Notes under the pieces: generated by a model
The model's input: only the letters and a program-made list of their open reading frames with translations
What the model was told of the DNA's origin: nothing
Databases searched by the model: none
Assembly (NCBI RefSeq): GCF_000739935.1
Contig: NZ_BBJU01000016.1
Location: 1 to 64,000 of the forward strand
DNA length: 64,000 nucleotides
Origin: Agrobacterium rubi TR3 = NBRC 13261
Lineage (GTDB): Bacteria > Pseudomonadota > Alphaproteobacteria > Rhizobiales > Rhizobiaceae
Direction: 5' to 3'
In this document: positions 46,349-56,038 of the stretch, piece by piece
Position numbering within the stretch: position 1 is the first letter of the stretch
How the letters are laid out: every line of letters begins with the position of its first letter
Position numbers and translations under genes: made by a program

Positions 46349-47596
46349 GTGACCGTCAAAAAGAAAATCATGGTTCTCCTGAAAGGCTATCCGCGCCTTT
46401 CGGAGACCTTCATTGCACAGGAACTTCTGGGGCTTGAAAAGGCAGGGCTCGAGCTGGAGCTTGTTTCCATGCGCCGCCCGACGGACAAGAAGCGCCACCC
46501 GGTGCATGATGAAATCCGCGCCAATGTAACCTACCTTCCGGAATATCTGCACGAAGAACCGTTGCGCGTGCTGAAAGCGCTCTGGGCCTGCCGGAGTAAA
46601 CCCGGTTTCGGTAAGGCGCTTCGCTGCTTTGGCCACGACTTGCGACACGATCTGACTCGCAATCGCTTCCGCCGCTTTGGACAGGCGGCTGTGTTGGCAC
46701 ATGAATGGCCTGATGATGCCGGGTGGTTGCACGTCCATTTCATCCACACACCGGCATCGGTCGCCGCTTACACCCATCTGATCACCGGTACGCCCTGGAC
46801 GATCTCTGCCCACGCCAAGGATATCTGGACCTCCAGCGATCGGAATCTCTCGGCGAAGCTCGACAGCGCCCGCTGGGCCGTGACCTGTACGGCCAGTGGT
46901 TTCAGGCATCTGCAAAATCTCTCGAGCGACAAGACCAAGGTTCACCTCAGCTATCACGGTCTCGATCTGACGCGCTTTCCGCATTTCGAAGGTCCACGTC
47001 CATCACGCGACGGCTCCGATCCTGATGATCCGGTCCGAATCTTGAGCGTCGGCCGTGCCGTAAAGAAAAAGGGTATCGACATCCTTTTGCAGGCCTTGGC
47101 TGCTCTGCCGTCATCACTGCACTGGCGTTTTACCCATATCGGCGGCGGCGATGAGTTAGCGACACTTAAGGCACTGGCAGACGAACTCGGCCTTTCCGAG
47201 CGCATCGAGTGGACGGGGGCGATGGAGCAGAAACAGGTTTTGGAACATTACCGACAGGCCGATCTGTTCGCGCTCGCCTGCCGCATCACCAGCGATGGTG
47301 ATCGTGATGGACTGCCGAACGTCTTGGTGGAGGCAGCGAGCCAGAACCTTGCCTGCATTTCCACCAACATTTCAGGCATTCCCGAATTCTTCATCGATGG
47401 CGAAAACGGGTTGCTGACAGAGCCCGAAGATGCGACCGCCTTTTCGCAAGCTCTGCTGAGCGTGATCACTGATCCCGGCCTTCGGACAAAACTTGGCGAC
47501 GCGGCGGAAAACAGGGTCCGAACGTCATTTGATCATCGCAATAGCATCACAGAGTTGAAAGCATTGTTCGAGCAGGAATGGGAGAAAGACCTGTGA
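46349..47596 (+). CDS. GT4-family glycosyltransferase
   Basis: 415 residues, GT-B fold: IMVLLKGYPRLSETFIAQEL at the N-terminus is typical of exopolysaccharide GT4 enzymes, and VRILSVGRAVKKKGIDILLQ, GLPNVLVEAASQNLACISTN and GENGLLTEPED form the donor site. Start uncertain: GTG 46349 (VTVKKKIMVLLKG) is used; TTG 46322, ATG 46370 and the upstream ATG 46277 (inside the previous gene) are alternatives, and none has a strong Shine-Dalgarno. Its stop overlaps the next GTG. Confidence 0.85.
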   Translation: MTVKKKIMVLLKGYPRLSETFIAQELLGLEKAGLELELVSMRRPTDKKRHPVHDEIRANVTYLPEYLHEEPLRVLKALWACRSKPGFGKALRCFGHDLRHDLTRNRFRRFGQAAVLAHEWPDDAGWLHVHFIHTPASVAAYTHLITGTPWTISAHAKDIWTSSDRNLSAKLDSARWAVTCTASGFRHLQNLSSDKTKVHLSYHGLDLTRFPHFEGPRPSRDGSDPDDPVRILSVGRAVKKKGIDILLQALAALPSSLHWRFTHIGGGDELATLKALADELGLSERIEWTGAMEQKQVLEHYRQADLFALACRITSDGDRDGLPNVLVEAASQNLACISTNISGIPEFFIDGENGLLTEPEDATAFSQALLSVITDPGLRTKLGDAAENRVRTSFDHRNSITELKALFEQEWEKDL

Positions 47597-48765
47597 CCGC
47601 AAAAAAATCTGCTCCTCGCGTCTTCTTCTATGTTCAGCATCTGCTCGGCATCGGCCACATCGCTCGTGCCAGCCGTGTCGCACGTGCCTTGGTCGCGGAT
47701 GGATTCGATGTGACGTTGGTGACGGGCGGAAAGCCGGTCCCGGGATTTCCCGGCGAAGGCATCCGCCATATCGAACTGCCGCCGATTGCCGTCAGCGACG
47801 GCAACTTCTCCGGCCTCGTGGATGCCACGGGTCAGCCGGTGGATGACACATTCAAGGATGACCGCACCAGCATGCTACTGGGTGCCTATCACGGCGCACG
47901 GCCTGATATCGTCATCATCGAGGCGTTTCCGTTTGGACGCAGGCAGGTGCGTTTTGAACTCCTGCCGCTTTTGGACGCCATCGAGCGAAGCATCGAGCGT
48001 CCGCTGGTAATGACATCCTTGCGCGATATTCTTCAGGAACGCGCCAAGCCGGGCCGTGATGAGGAAACCATTGCGCTGGTCAAAAAGCATTTCGACACGG
48101 TTCTGGTGCATGGCGATCCGAACTTCGTGCGGCTGGAAGAGACCTTTCCGCTGGCGGATCAGATCAGCCAGCGGATCGTCTATACCGGCCTCGTGGCTGC
48201 GGCCAAACCGGAACCACCACAGGAACGCTTCGATGTCGTCGTTTCCGCAGGCGGCGGCGCGGTGGGGGCAACGCTGATCCGTGCTGCACTGGAAGCCGCT
48301 CCAAAGCTCGATCACGTCAAAAGCTGGTGCCTCATCACCGGTCCCAACATGCCGAAGGCGGATTTCGACGCCATTTCCGAGCAGGCAGGCGACGGCATCT
48401 CGGTGTTTCGTTTCCGCAAGGATTTTGCCAGCCTGCTGTCGGGTGCCCGGCTTTCCATTTCGCAAGCGGGCTACAACACGGTCTGCGACATCTTGCAGGC
48501 AAAATGCCGCTCGCTTCTCATTCCTTTCGCTGCCAGCGGTGAAACAGAGCAGGGCGCGCGTGCGTCTCGCCTCGCAAAACTGGGCGTTGCCCACGTTCTG
48601 GAAGAAAGCGCCATATCGCCGCAATCCATGGCAGAGGCCATTAATGTGGCGCTGAACCTGCCGGAACCGGATAAAATCGATCTCGATCTGGATGGTGCGG
48701 CAGGCACAGCAAGAATATTGCGCCGTTTCTACGAAGAACGAGAATTCGACAAGCTCAGTATCTGA
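47593..48765 (+). CDS. MurG/GT28-like glycosyltransferase (second of a pair)
   Basis: 390 residues, paralogue of the gene at 45117: [20 protein letters not shown] at the N-terminus and SISQAGYNTVCDILQAKCRS at the donor site, with FAASGETEQGARASRLAKLG after it. GTG 47593 overlaps the GT4 stop and has GGAG 8 bases upstream. Its 3' end overlaps the convergent monooxygenase gene by 11 bases. Last gene of a same-strand series that begins with the ABC importer at 39084. Confidence 0.85.
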   Translation: MTAKKSAPRVFFYVQHLLGIGHIARASRVARALVADGFDVTLVTGGKPVPGFPGEGIRHIELPPIAVSDGNFSGLVDATGQPVDDTFKDDRTSMLLGAYHGARPDIVIIEAFPFGRRQVRFELLPLLDAIERSIERPLVMTSLRDILQERAKPGRDEETIALVKKHFDTVLVHGDPNFVRLEETFPLADQISQRIVYTGLVAAAKPEPPQERFDVVVSAGGGAVGATLIRAALEAAPKLDHVKSWCLITGPNMPKADFDAISEQAGDGISVFRFRKDFASLLSGARLSISQAGYNTVCDILQAKCRSLLIPFAASGETEQGARASRLAKLGVAHVLEESAISPQSMAEAINVALNLPEPDKIDLDLDGAAGTARILRRFYEEREFDKLSI

Positions 48766-49981
48766 GTTTTTCGCGCCGGAAACCGAGCCCGATCACCCTG
48801 CCCGCCAGATGCGCGAGCAGCGGAAAGCGCATGATGGCCAGCACGAAGGCAGGCGGCCCCTTCGCCTTTTTGACGTCGGCCTGATCCTTCTTGTTTTTGC
48901 TGCGCATCATCAATTGCAAGCGCTGCGTTGCCTTGGTCGGAAAAGAACGGCGCTTCTCGATTGCCGCCAGATCGGCATCGGTGATTGCGCGCCTGGACGA
49001 TAGGATCGGAATGATCACATTCGCCACCGCCACCGCATCCTGAATGGCAAGGTTGACGCCCACACCGCCAATCGGCGACATGGCGTGGGCAGCATCCCCG
49101 ATGCAGATCAAACCCGGTTTCCACCATTGTGTCAGCCTGTCGATGCGCACCGTCAACAGCCATGCATCGTCCCAGCTTTGAATTTCCGAAAGGCGTTCGC
49201 GCGGCAAAGGGCAGACCTCGGCAACGCGGTCGCGAAACGCCTCTAGACCCTTCTCCTGGAATTCGGCATAGGAGCCTTTGCGCACCACGTAGCCGCACTG
49301 CCAGTAATCGCCCCGGTCGATCAGCACGAAACCCTGTTGCGGACCCGCATGCCCCATTGTCTCCTGGGGATCACCGGGTTGTTTCGACAGGCGCATCCAC
49401 ACCACTTCGGTGGGAACACCGAAACGCTGGATTTCCAGACCGGCCTTGTCCCTGATAACCGAATTGCGCCCGTCGGCACCGATAACGAGATCTGCTTCGA
49501 TGGTCAGGAGACCTTCCGGCGTCTCGACTTTGAGACCGTGGACCTTGCCTCCATCCTGAAGGAGGTCAGTCACCGGCGCATTCATCAGCAGTCTAAAATT
49601 CTCGAACTGCCCGGCCTTGCCTGCGAGGAAATTCAGAAAATCCCATTGCGGCATGAAGGCGATGAAGCGGTTCTTGACCGGTAACCAGGAGAAATCGGCA
49701 ATCGTGACTTTCTGATCGCCGATCTCCGCATGCAACTTTTCCGCCCGCGTGTGCGGCAGCGCCAGAAATTCCCTGATGAACCCGAGTTGGTCGATGATAT
49801 CGAGCGTGGAGGGATGAATGGTATCGCCGCGAAAATCCCGCAGAAAGTCGCTGTGTTTTTCGATGACGGTGACGTCGACATTGGCGCGAGCCAGCAACAG
49901 CCCCAGCATCGTGCCAGCCGGTCCGCCACCCGCTATCGCGACCGTGGTTTTGATCGACCGATCCGTATCCATGTTTTCCAT
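48755..49981 (-). CDS. FAD-dependent monooxygenase (PHBH/UbiH-like)
   Basis: 408 residues. FAD site TTVAIAGGGPAGTMLGLLLA, the DG motif VIGADGRNSVIRDKAG and the second FAD motif CIGDAAHAMSPIGGVGVNLA are those of class A aromatic hydroxylases and related FAD oxidoreductases. A hydrophobic C-terminal stretch (FVLAIMRFPLLAHLAGRVIG) may associate with the membrane. Start ATG 49981 has AAGGGG 6 bases upstream. The substrate is unknown; ubiquinone-pathway or antibiotic-modifying relatives exist. It follows the PAP2 gene by 17 bases, an operon. Confidence 0.87.
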   Translation of the reverse strand: MENMDTDRSIKTTVAIAGGGPAGTMLGLLLARANVDVTVIEKHSDFLRDFRGDTIHPSTLDIIDQLGFIREFLALPHTRAEKLHAEIGDQKVTIADFSWLPVKNRFIAFMPQWDFLNFLAGKAGQFENFRLLMNAPVTDLLQDGGKVHGLKVETPEGLLTIEADLVIGADGRNSVIRDKAGLEIQRFGVPTEVVWMRLSKQPGDPQETMGHAGPQQGFVLIDRGDYWQCGYVVRKGSYAEFQEKGLEAFRDRVAEVCPLPRERLSEIQSWDDAWLLTVRIDRLTQWWKPGLICIGDAAHAMSPIGGVGVNLAIQDAVAVANVIIPILSSRRAITDADLAAIEKRRSFPTKATQRLQLMMRSKNKKDQADVKKAKGPPAFVLAIMRFPLLAHLAGRVIGLGFRREKLRY

Positions 49982-49998
49982 TGACGTCCCCTTACCGC

Positions 49999-50691
49999 TC
50001 AAACAGCGGGGCTAACCGCATTCTTGGGATGTGGCCAGCCATTTGCGTCCAAACGGAACAACCATTCGGAGCGTGCGAAGATAAAAGCGAACGCCATCGC
50101 CGTCCATGTTCCCAACAGCAAACCTGCCGCGACATCGCTTGGATAATGCGCACCGACGATCACCCGTGAAACGCCGATGACCAAGGCAAGGCCGATGAAA
50201 ACGAAACGGAAGCGCGGGATGAGCATCAGGAATGCGCCGAAAAACGCCCCTGCTGCTGCCGAATGTCCCGAAGGAAAACTCTCATAGAGATTGTCACCGG
50301 TGAAAGGTGTGAGGCTGTAAGCGCCCATGTCCATCAAAAGTTCAGGCCTTGCGCGCCCGATCAGAAATTTCAGCACGTGCACGAGAATGCTGGCCATGCC
50401 GATGGTCAGGAAGAAATACAGCAACAACCGCCATGCCGTTTTGATGCGGCTGGCATAGGAGTAGCTCGCCAGCACGCGCGTGGCAGTATAAGCGACAATT
50501 GCCAGAAGCCCGGTGCTATAGAGCATCCAGCGGAACGTGCCGAAATCGGTGATCGCCTTGTTGAAACCGATGACGGAGCCCGGAAGTGCTTGCGCGCGTT
50601 GCGAAATAACGGGATCGAAAGGAATAAAGACCAGCACAAGAACGAAAGTCGCGGCCAAAATCCAGCCACTGGAAACAAAAAAGCGTCGCAT
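49999..50691 (-). CDS. PAP2-family membrane phosphatase
   Basis: 230 residues with about five to six TM segments and the three acid-phosphatase motifs: KFLIGRARP, FPSGHSAAAG and SRVIVGAHYPSDV. It probably dephosphorylates a polyprenyl or lipid phosphate at the periplasmic face. Start ATG 50691 has AAGAGG 6 bases upstream. Divergent from dxr by 130 bases. Confidence 0.9.
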   Translation of the reverse strand: MRRFFVSSGWILAATFVLVLVFIPFDPVISQRAQALPGSVIGFNKAITDFGTFRWMLYSTGLLAIVAYTATRVLASYSYASRIKTAWRLLLYFFLTIGMASILVHVLKFLIGRARPELLMDMGAYSLTPFTGDNLYESFPSGHSAAAGAFFGAFLMLIPRFRFVFIGLALVIGVSRVIVGAHYPSDVAAGLLLGTWTAMAFAFIFARSEWLFRLDANGWPHPKNAVSPAV

Positions 50692-50824
50692 GCCATTCCT
50701 CTTCATGAATAGTCTGGAATATGCTGATGGTTCAGACCAAACACAAGAGTGGCTTTCCTCCTTGTTATGCTCACCTTTCACTTGTAGACGCTTGCATGAC
50801 AAAGTTGAGAAAATCCGGATTGAC

Positions 50825-52024
50825 ATGACGCACCCAAAGCGCCCCACTGCACCCGAAAAACTGACCGTTCTGGGCTCCACCGGCTCCATCGGCACCAACA
50901 CGGTCGATGTCATCAACCAGCTTGGTGGACGCGACCGGTTCGACGTGATGGCGCTAACAGGGGCTGGAAATATCGCGCTTCTGGCAGAACAGGCGCTGGC
51001 GCTGGGCGTAAAGCTGGCCGTTACCTCCGAAGACGATAATTACGAGGCGCTCAAGGGCGCACTGGCTGGCAGCGATATAAAGGTTGCCTCCGGCAGGAGC
51101 GGTTTGCAGGAAGCAGCCGAGATGGACGCGGACTGGGTGATGGCGGCCATTGCCGGAACACCAGGTCTGGAACCCACGCTGACAGCGGCGCGGCGCGGTG
51201 CCAATATCGCGCTCGCCAACAAGGAATGCCTCGTGTCTGCCGGAGACGTTTTCATCCGCAGCGTCGTCCAGGGCGGTGGGCAGTTGATTCCGGTCGACAG
51301 CGAACACAGCGCGATCTTCCAATGTCTTGAGCCGGCGAACAAGGCGAATATCGAGCGCATCGTGCTGACCGCATCCGGCGGTCCATTCCGCACCTTCACC
51401 CGCGAGCAAATGGCAGGCGTGACGGCAGAGACCGCCCGCGCCCACCCCAACTGGTCGATGGGCCTCAAGGTTTCCATCGGCAGCGCGTCCATGTTCAACA
51501 AGGCGCTGGAGATGATCGAGGCGAAATACCTGTTCGATCTTCGTCCAGACCAGATCGAGGTGATCGTGCACCCGCAATCGATCATCCATTCCATGGTCGC
51601 CTATACGGATGGATCGGTGATCGCTCAGCTCGGCTGCCCGGATATGCGCACGGCCATCGCCTATGCCCTCACCTACCCCGCCCGTGGCGAGATCGACGTG
51701 GAACGGCTGGATTTCACCAAATTGGCACGGCTGGACTTCGAAGCCCCAGACGAGGTCCGCTTCCCGGCTCTTCGGCTTGCCAGAACTGCACTGGAACGCG
51801 GCGGGGCGCAGGGTGCCGTGTTGAACGCAGCCGATGAAACCGCATTTCACGCCTTCGTGGATGGCCAGATCGGCTTTCTCGATATGGCCGATATCGTTGA
51901 GATGACGATGGACCGCCTGAACAACGGCCAGGTGGCGGAGACCATCGAAGACGTACTTGCTACCGACGAGCAAGCGCGCATCTATGCGCAGGAAGCGATC
52001 TCACAAAAACAAAAGGCCGCTTAA
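50825..52024 (+). CDS. dxr: 1-deoxy-D-xylulose 5-phosphate reductoisomerase
   Basis: 399 residues, second enzyme of the MEP isoprenoid pathway (DXP to MEP with NADPH). NADPH site LTVLGSTGSIGTNTVDVINQ, KEC in NIALANKECLVSAG, metal site PVDSEHSAIFQCLE, and the flexible-loop region GLKVSIGSASMFNKALEMIE. ATG 50825 (MTHPKRPTAPEKL) is the normal N-terminus; the open frame upstream overlaps the divergent PAP2 gene. A terminator whose loop holds the dxr stop codon ends it. Confidence 0.97.
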   Translation: MTHPKRPTAPEKLTVLGSTGSIGTNTVDVINQLGGRDRFDVMALTGAGNIALLAEQALALGVKLAVTSEDDNYEALKGALAGSDIKVASGRSGLQEAAEMDADWVMAAIAGTPGLEPTLTAARRGANIALANKECLVSAGDVFIRSVVQGGGQLIPVDSEHSAIFQCLEPANKANIERIVLTASGGPFRTFTREQMAGVTAETARAHPNWSMGLKVSIGSASMFNKALEMIEAKYLFDLRPDQIEVIVHPQSIIHSMVAYTDGSVIAQLGCPDMRTAIAYALTYPARGEIDVERLDFTKLARLDFEAPDEVRFPALRLARTALERGGAQGAVLNAADETAFHAFVDGQIGFLDMADIVEMTMDRLNNGQVAETIEDVLATDEQARIYAQEAISQKQKAA

Positions 52025-52038
52025 AGCGGCCTTTTTTT
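52012..52038. terminator. Terminator overlapping the dxr stop codon, possibly bidirectional
   Basis: Stem AAAGGCCGCT (52012-52021) with AGCGGCCTTT (52025-52034), loop TAA which is the dxr stop, followed by seven T. Read on the minus strand it is followed by TTTTGTTTTTG, so it can also stop hemA transcripts, whose gene ends at 52055. Confidence 0.88.
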
Positions 52039-52054
52039 CATTCTTGATTTTGAC

Positions 52055-53272
52055 TTAGGCGACCGCCCTTGCCAGAGCACATCGCGCCCAAAGCTGATGC
52101 AGCGCACCGACAAGCTGTTCCAGATCGGCGTCTGTGTGCAGCGGCGTCGGCGTGATGCGGAGCCGTTCGGTTTTACGCGGTACCGTCGGATAATTGATCG
52201 GTTGCACGTAAACGCCGTGATCGTCGAGCAGGATATCGGAAATCCACTTGCACTTGGCTGCGTCGCCAACCATCACCGGCACGATGTGGCTGGGGTTGGG
52301 CATATGCGGAATACCGCTTTTGTCTAGCATCGCACGCAATGTCCGCACCCGTTCCTGATGACGGGCGCGTTCAAACGGGCTCGCCTTCAAATGCTGGATG
52401 GACGCAACAGCGCCAGCGGCCAGTGACGGCGGCAGTGCGGTTGTAAAGATGAAGCCGGACGCGAACGAACGGATGAAGTCGCACAGGGCTTCCGACGCGG
52501 CGATGTAACCGCCCATCACGCCAAATGCCTTGCCCAGCGTGCCCTCGATAATCGTCAAGCGATCCATCAGACCTTCGCGTTCGGCAATGCCGCCGCCGCG
52601 CGGACCATACATGCCGACCGCGTGAACCTCATCGAGATAGGTCATCGCACCGTATTTATCGGCCAGATCGCAGATTTCCTTGATCGGCGAGATGTCGCCG
52701 TCCATCGAGTAGACCGATTCGAACGCGATCATCTTCGGAGCAGATGGGTCCGCTGCTTTCAGCTTGGCTTCGAGATCGTCGAGGTCGTTATGCTTCCAGA
52801 TGACCTTCTCACAGCGCCCGTACCGAATGCCCTCGATCATCGAGGCGTGGTTGAGAGCATCGGAGAAAATGATCAGGCCGGGGATTTTCTGGCCGAGTGT
52901 ACCGAGCGTTGCCCAGTTGGAAACATAGCCGGAGGTGAAAATCAGCGCCGATTCCTTGCCATGCAGATCGGCAAGCTCCCGCTCGAGTTTGACATGGTAA
53001 TGGTTGGTGCCAGAAATATTCCGGGTGCCTCCCGCACCCGCGCCACAGTGATCAATGGCCGCCTTCATGGCTTCGACGACTTTGGGGTTTTGTCCCATGC
53101 CGAGATAATCATTGGAGCACCAGACCGTGACGTCTCTTTTTTCGCCATCTGCGGTATAGCGTGTCGCGCGCGGAAAATTCCCCTGCTGCCGCTCTAGGTC
53201 GGCGAATACGCGGTATCGACCTTCCGAATGCAAGCCATCCAGCTCGGTCTTGAAGTATGCCTCGAAGTCCAT
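52055..53272 (-). CDS. hemA: 5-aminolevulinate synthase (C4 pathway)
   Basis: 405 residues, PLP enzyme condensing glycine and succinyl-CoA to ALA, first step of haem synthesis in alphaproteobacteria. PLP lysine K248 in [15 protein letters not shown]; glycine-rich [17 protein letters not shown] and [13 protein letters not shown] are conserved. Length and lysine position match the Rhodobacter enzyme. Upstream, an FNR/FixK box with a correctly placed -10 indicates oxygen-limited induction. Confidence 0.97.
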   Translation of the reverse strand: MDFEAYFKTELDGLHSEGRYRVFADLERQQGNFPRATRYTADGEKRDVTVWCSNDYLGMGQNPKVVEAMKAAIDHCGAGAGGTRNISGTNHYHVKLERELADLHGKESALIFTSGYVSNWATLGTLGQKIPGLIIFSDALNHASMIEGIRYGRCEKVIWKHNDLDDLEAKLKAADPSAPKMIAFESVYSMDGDISPIKEICDLADKYGAMTYLDEVHAVGMYGPRGGGIAEREGLMDRLTIIEGTLGKAFGVMGGYIAASEALCDFIRSFASGFIFTTALPPSLAAGAVASIQHLKASPFERARHQERVRTLRAMLDKSGIPHMPNPSHIVPVMVGDAAKCKWISDILLDDHGVYVQPINYPTVPRKTERLRITPTPLHTDADLEQLVGALHQLWARCALARAVA

Positions 53273-53386
53273 TCCATGCTCCAGAATTCTTGTCGTCGTT
53301 GTCGGCTCACCTCTCTAAACCGTCAACCCCCTCAACGCCGTTTGCACGAAACTGCGTCAATTCGCCCTCACTTTTGAACCATTCCA

Positions 53387-53434
53387 GAAACACATATAAG
53401 AGATTCATCAACCCGTAAAATTGATTCACATCAA
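53387..53434 (-). promoter_or_regulatory. FNR/FixK-type promoter of hemA
   Basis: A perfect anaerobox TTGAT-TCAC-ATCAA at 53421-53434. On the minus strand TTATAT (53399-53394) fits a -10 element and puts the transcription start near 53387, so the box centre is at about -41, the class II activator position for FNR-type proteins. The rest of the 371-base region between hemA and the next gene (53273-53643) holds no gene I can support. Confidence 0.8.
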
Positions 53435-53643
53435 ATGACGACAAAAATGGAACTTTTCCATGCTCTGCCCGTTCAGTAGGGCACAATCGATTGGGGCCGG
53501 GACGCAGCCTGCTAAGGGACGCTTCCATAAACACACTCGACTTGTTAAACATCTGTAGCGGTCGGAGGTAGCAGTCGCCGCAGATGAGTTATGGGACGCC
53601 TACCAAAGAGCCACAGAGCTCATTGTAACGTTGGAGAGAGTTC

Positions 53644-53895
53644 ATGAAGAAGGCCATTATTTTCGCCGCAATCGGTTTGACACTTGCAGGCTGCACGCAG
53701 ACTGAAAAGGGCGCGTCCATTGGTGCCGTTTCCGGTGCTGTCATCGGCGGCGCAGTCACAGGCAACGTTCGTGGCGCAGCCGTGGGCGCAGCCATCGGTG
53801 GCGTTGGCGGTGCACTGATCGGTAACGCTTCCGAGCCAGGCTATTGCTACTATCGCGACCAGTACGGTCAGCGTTACACCGCTCGTTGCCGCTAA
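53644..53895 (+). CDS. Glycine-zipper outer-membrane-type lipoprotein
   Basis: 83 residues: a lipoprotein signal with lipobox LAGC (MKKAIIFAAIGLTLAGC), a glycine-zipper segment rich in GA/GG repeats (GAVSGAVIGGAVTGNVRGAA and following), and a C-terminal CYYRDQYGQRYTARCR with two cysteines. Such proteins are common, abundant envelope lipoproteins in rhizobia; function not established. Clear Shine-Dalgarno GGAGAG before ATG. Terminator follows. Confidence 0.9.
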   Translation: MKKAIIFAAIGLTLAGCTQTEKGASIGAVSGAVIGGAVTGNVRGAAVGAAIGGVGGALIGNASEPGYCYYRDQYGQRYTARCR

Positions 53896-53918
53896 TACCG
53901 CCAACAATGAAGAAACGA

Positions 53919-53943
53919 AGGCCCCGGTTCTCCGGGGCTTTTG
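53919..53943 (+). terminator. Rho-independent terminator
   Basis: GCCCCGG-TTCT-CCGGGGC followed by TTTT, 25 bases after the lipoprotein stop. Confidence 0.88.
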
Positions 53944-54065
53944 CGTTTGTGCTGGAAAAATACGCTTTTGTGGGTGTCAATCACCCCTTTTGTGATTAAA
54001 CTGCCCTGTTAACGGACGGGAAACCGGTGGGGCCGATAATAAATCCTCAACCATAAAAGTAGCGT

Positions 54066-55991
54066 ATGTCAAACCGACACACAGACCCAAAGAAGAGTAT
54101 TGCGTTCTGGAAGGCTGGCACTGCTATGGCGGTTGCTGCATCCGTGACGCTATCTCCCTGGTTCGTTCGGGATGCCTATGCGCTGAAGATTTTCGGCATC
54201 ACTCTTTTCGGCTCCGATGACAAGGAGCAAGAGGTCCTCGATCCGGTCAAGTTCACAGTTACGCTCAACGCGACCGGCGCAGACGACAAGCTACGAAAGA
54301 GCCTCGAAAACAGCTCATTGCTAACGTCGGAGCCGGACAAACCCGCTTCGGGTGATCTGGGGCTTCTGATTCGTGCCCGCGACGACCGCGAGCGGATAGT
54401 GGCAGCGCTTTATGAAAATGCCCGATATGGCGGTACCGTAAAAATCACGGTGGCGGGCCAGGATATCGACGCCATTCCGCCCAACCCGTCTTTCAACCGC
54501 TCAGCGCCGGTTCCTGTCGTCATCGATGTCACGCCCGGCCCGGTGTTCACGCTTGGTGCAATCAAGCTCGAAGGCGATGTCGCCGGTCGTGACCTGAACG
54601 AGTACGGCCTCGTGACGGGTGGAGATGCGGGATCGCTCGCCATCATCCGCGGCGGCAACAAGCTGATCGAAGCATTGAAGGCGGAAGGCCGACCGCTCGC
54701 AAAACTGACCAAGCGGGAAGCTGTTGCCAACCACGCAACCAACACCGTCGATCTGACCTTGTCCGCCGAAGGGGGCCCGATCGCGCCGTTGGGCGAAGTC
54801 GCGGTAAAAGGCGAGAAGACGGTCGATGGCGATTTCATCCGGCGCTATTCACGTTTGAACGGCGGCGAGCCCTATTCGCCGGAAAAATTGCGCAAGGCCT
54901 CGGACCGCTTGCGCAAGCTTGGCGTCTTCTCCAGCATCACCATCAAGGAAGCAAACGCGCTGTCGCGCAATGGCAGCATTCCGCTCACCATCGAGGTCTC
55001 GGAAGGCAAGCACCGTTATCTGGGTCTAGGTGCGCAATATTCCACCACCGAAGGCATTGGTCTTCAGGGCTACTGGGGCCACCGCAATCTGTTCGGCAAA
55101 GCCGAATCGTTGCGCATCGAAGGCGCGGTTTCACGGCTGGGTGAAGCATCCAATGTCAAGGATATGGACTATTCCGCCGGGATCATCTTCACCAAGCCCG
55201 GCATCTTCAATCCTGAGACAACGTTTACGGCAAGCCTGAAAGCCAAAACCGAGCATCCCGATAGCTATGATGCGAGATCGATCACCGGCTATGGCGGATT
55301 TTCCTATGAGTTCAACGACTACGATACCGCGTCTGCGGGTCTCGAGGTCGAGTGGACGGATGCCGACGACGCCTTTGGCAACAACCAGTATCTGACCACA
55401 TCCATACCACTGGAATTCGTGCGCGACCGGCGCGACGACAAGCTGAACCCCACCGAAGGTTTCCGGGCGGCAATCTCGGCCCAGCCGAGTTTCGAAGCGC
55501 TGAACGGGACATTCTTCACCTCCTTCGAAGGCTCCACCACCGCCTATAAGGGGCTTGGGTCCGATGATCAGGTGGTGCTGGCTGGAAAGATCGCGGGCGG
55601 CCTGCTGGTCGGTGCAAGCTCTTTGGAAGACGTTCCCGCAACGAGGCGTTTCTACGCAGGCGGCGGCGGCTCGGTGCGCGGTTACAGCTATCAGGAAATC
55701 TCGCCCTACAATGCGGACGGCGAGGCGACAGGCGGGCGTTCCTACGTCGTCTCATCGGTGGAAGCGCGCATCAAGGTCACGGACACCATTGGACTTGTCC
55801 CGTTCGTGGATGCGGGCGTTGTCTCCTCCGACCTTGCTCCCGATTTTTCCGATATCCGCGCCGGTGCAGGCATTGGGCTTCGTTATGCGACACCGTTCGG
55901 TCCTCTGCGCCTCGATGTGGCCATGCCGCTGAAAAAATATGAAAATGGAAGCAGCTTCGGCATTTATGCTGGCATCGGTCAGGCGTTCTAA
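54066..55991 (+). CDS. tamA: Translocation and assembly module outer-membrane protein TamA
   Basis: 641 residues, Omp85 superfamily. Signal peptide ending near AYA, about three POTRA-like domains (roughly 60-310; e.g. FTLGAIKLEGDVAGRDLNEY and PLGEVAVKGEKTVDGDFIRR) and a C-terminal 16-stranded barrel with the lid-lock motif GSVRGYSYQE and terminal Phe. With TamB it inserts certain outer-membrane proteins and may assist phospholipid transport. Followed by tamB after 47 bases, the conserved pair. Confidence 0.94.
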   Translation: MSNRHTDPKKSIAFWKAGTAMAVAASVTLSPWFVRDAYALKIFGITLFGSDDKEQEVLDPVKFTVTLNATGADDKLRKSLENSSLLTSEPDKPASGDLGLLIRARDDRERIVAALYENARYGGTVKITVAGQDIDAIPPNPSFNRSAPVPVVIDVTPGPVFTLGAIKLEGDVAGRDLNEYGLVTGGDAGSLAIIRGGNKLIEALKAEGRPLAKLTKREAVANHATNTVDLTLSAEGGPIAPLGEVAVKGEKTVDGDFIRRYSRLNGGEPYSPEKLRKASDRLRKLGVFSSITIKEANALSRNGSIPLTIEVSEGKHRYLGLGAQYSTTEGIGLQGYWGHRNLFGKAESLRIEGAVSRLGEASNVKDMDYSAGIIFTKPGIFNPETTFTASLKAKTEHPDSYDARSITGYGGFSYEFNDYDTASAGLEVEWTDADDAFGNNQYLTTSIPLEFVRDRRDDKLNPTEGFRAAISAQPSFEALNGTFFTSFEGSTTAYKGLGSDDQVVLAGKIAGGLLVGASSLEDVPATRRFYAGGGGSVRGYSYQEISPYNADGEATGGRSYVVSSVEARIKVTDTIGLVPFVDAGVVSSDLAPDFSDIRAGAGIGLRYATPFGPLRLDVAMPLKKYENGSSFGIYAGIGQAF

Positions 55992-56038
55992 GCGAACGTT
56001 ATTTCACACAAGAACAAGAAAAGTGTAGATTACGTTTG

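Noticed and set aside
53307-53552. 81-codon minus-strand frame upstream of hemA
   Set aside because: It overlaps the FNR box and -10 element of hemA, lacks a family match and has no good Shine-Dalgarno.
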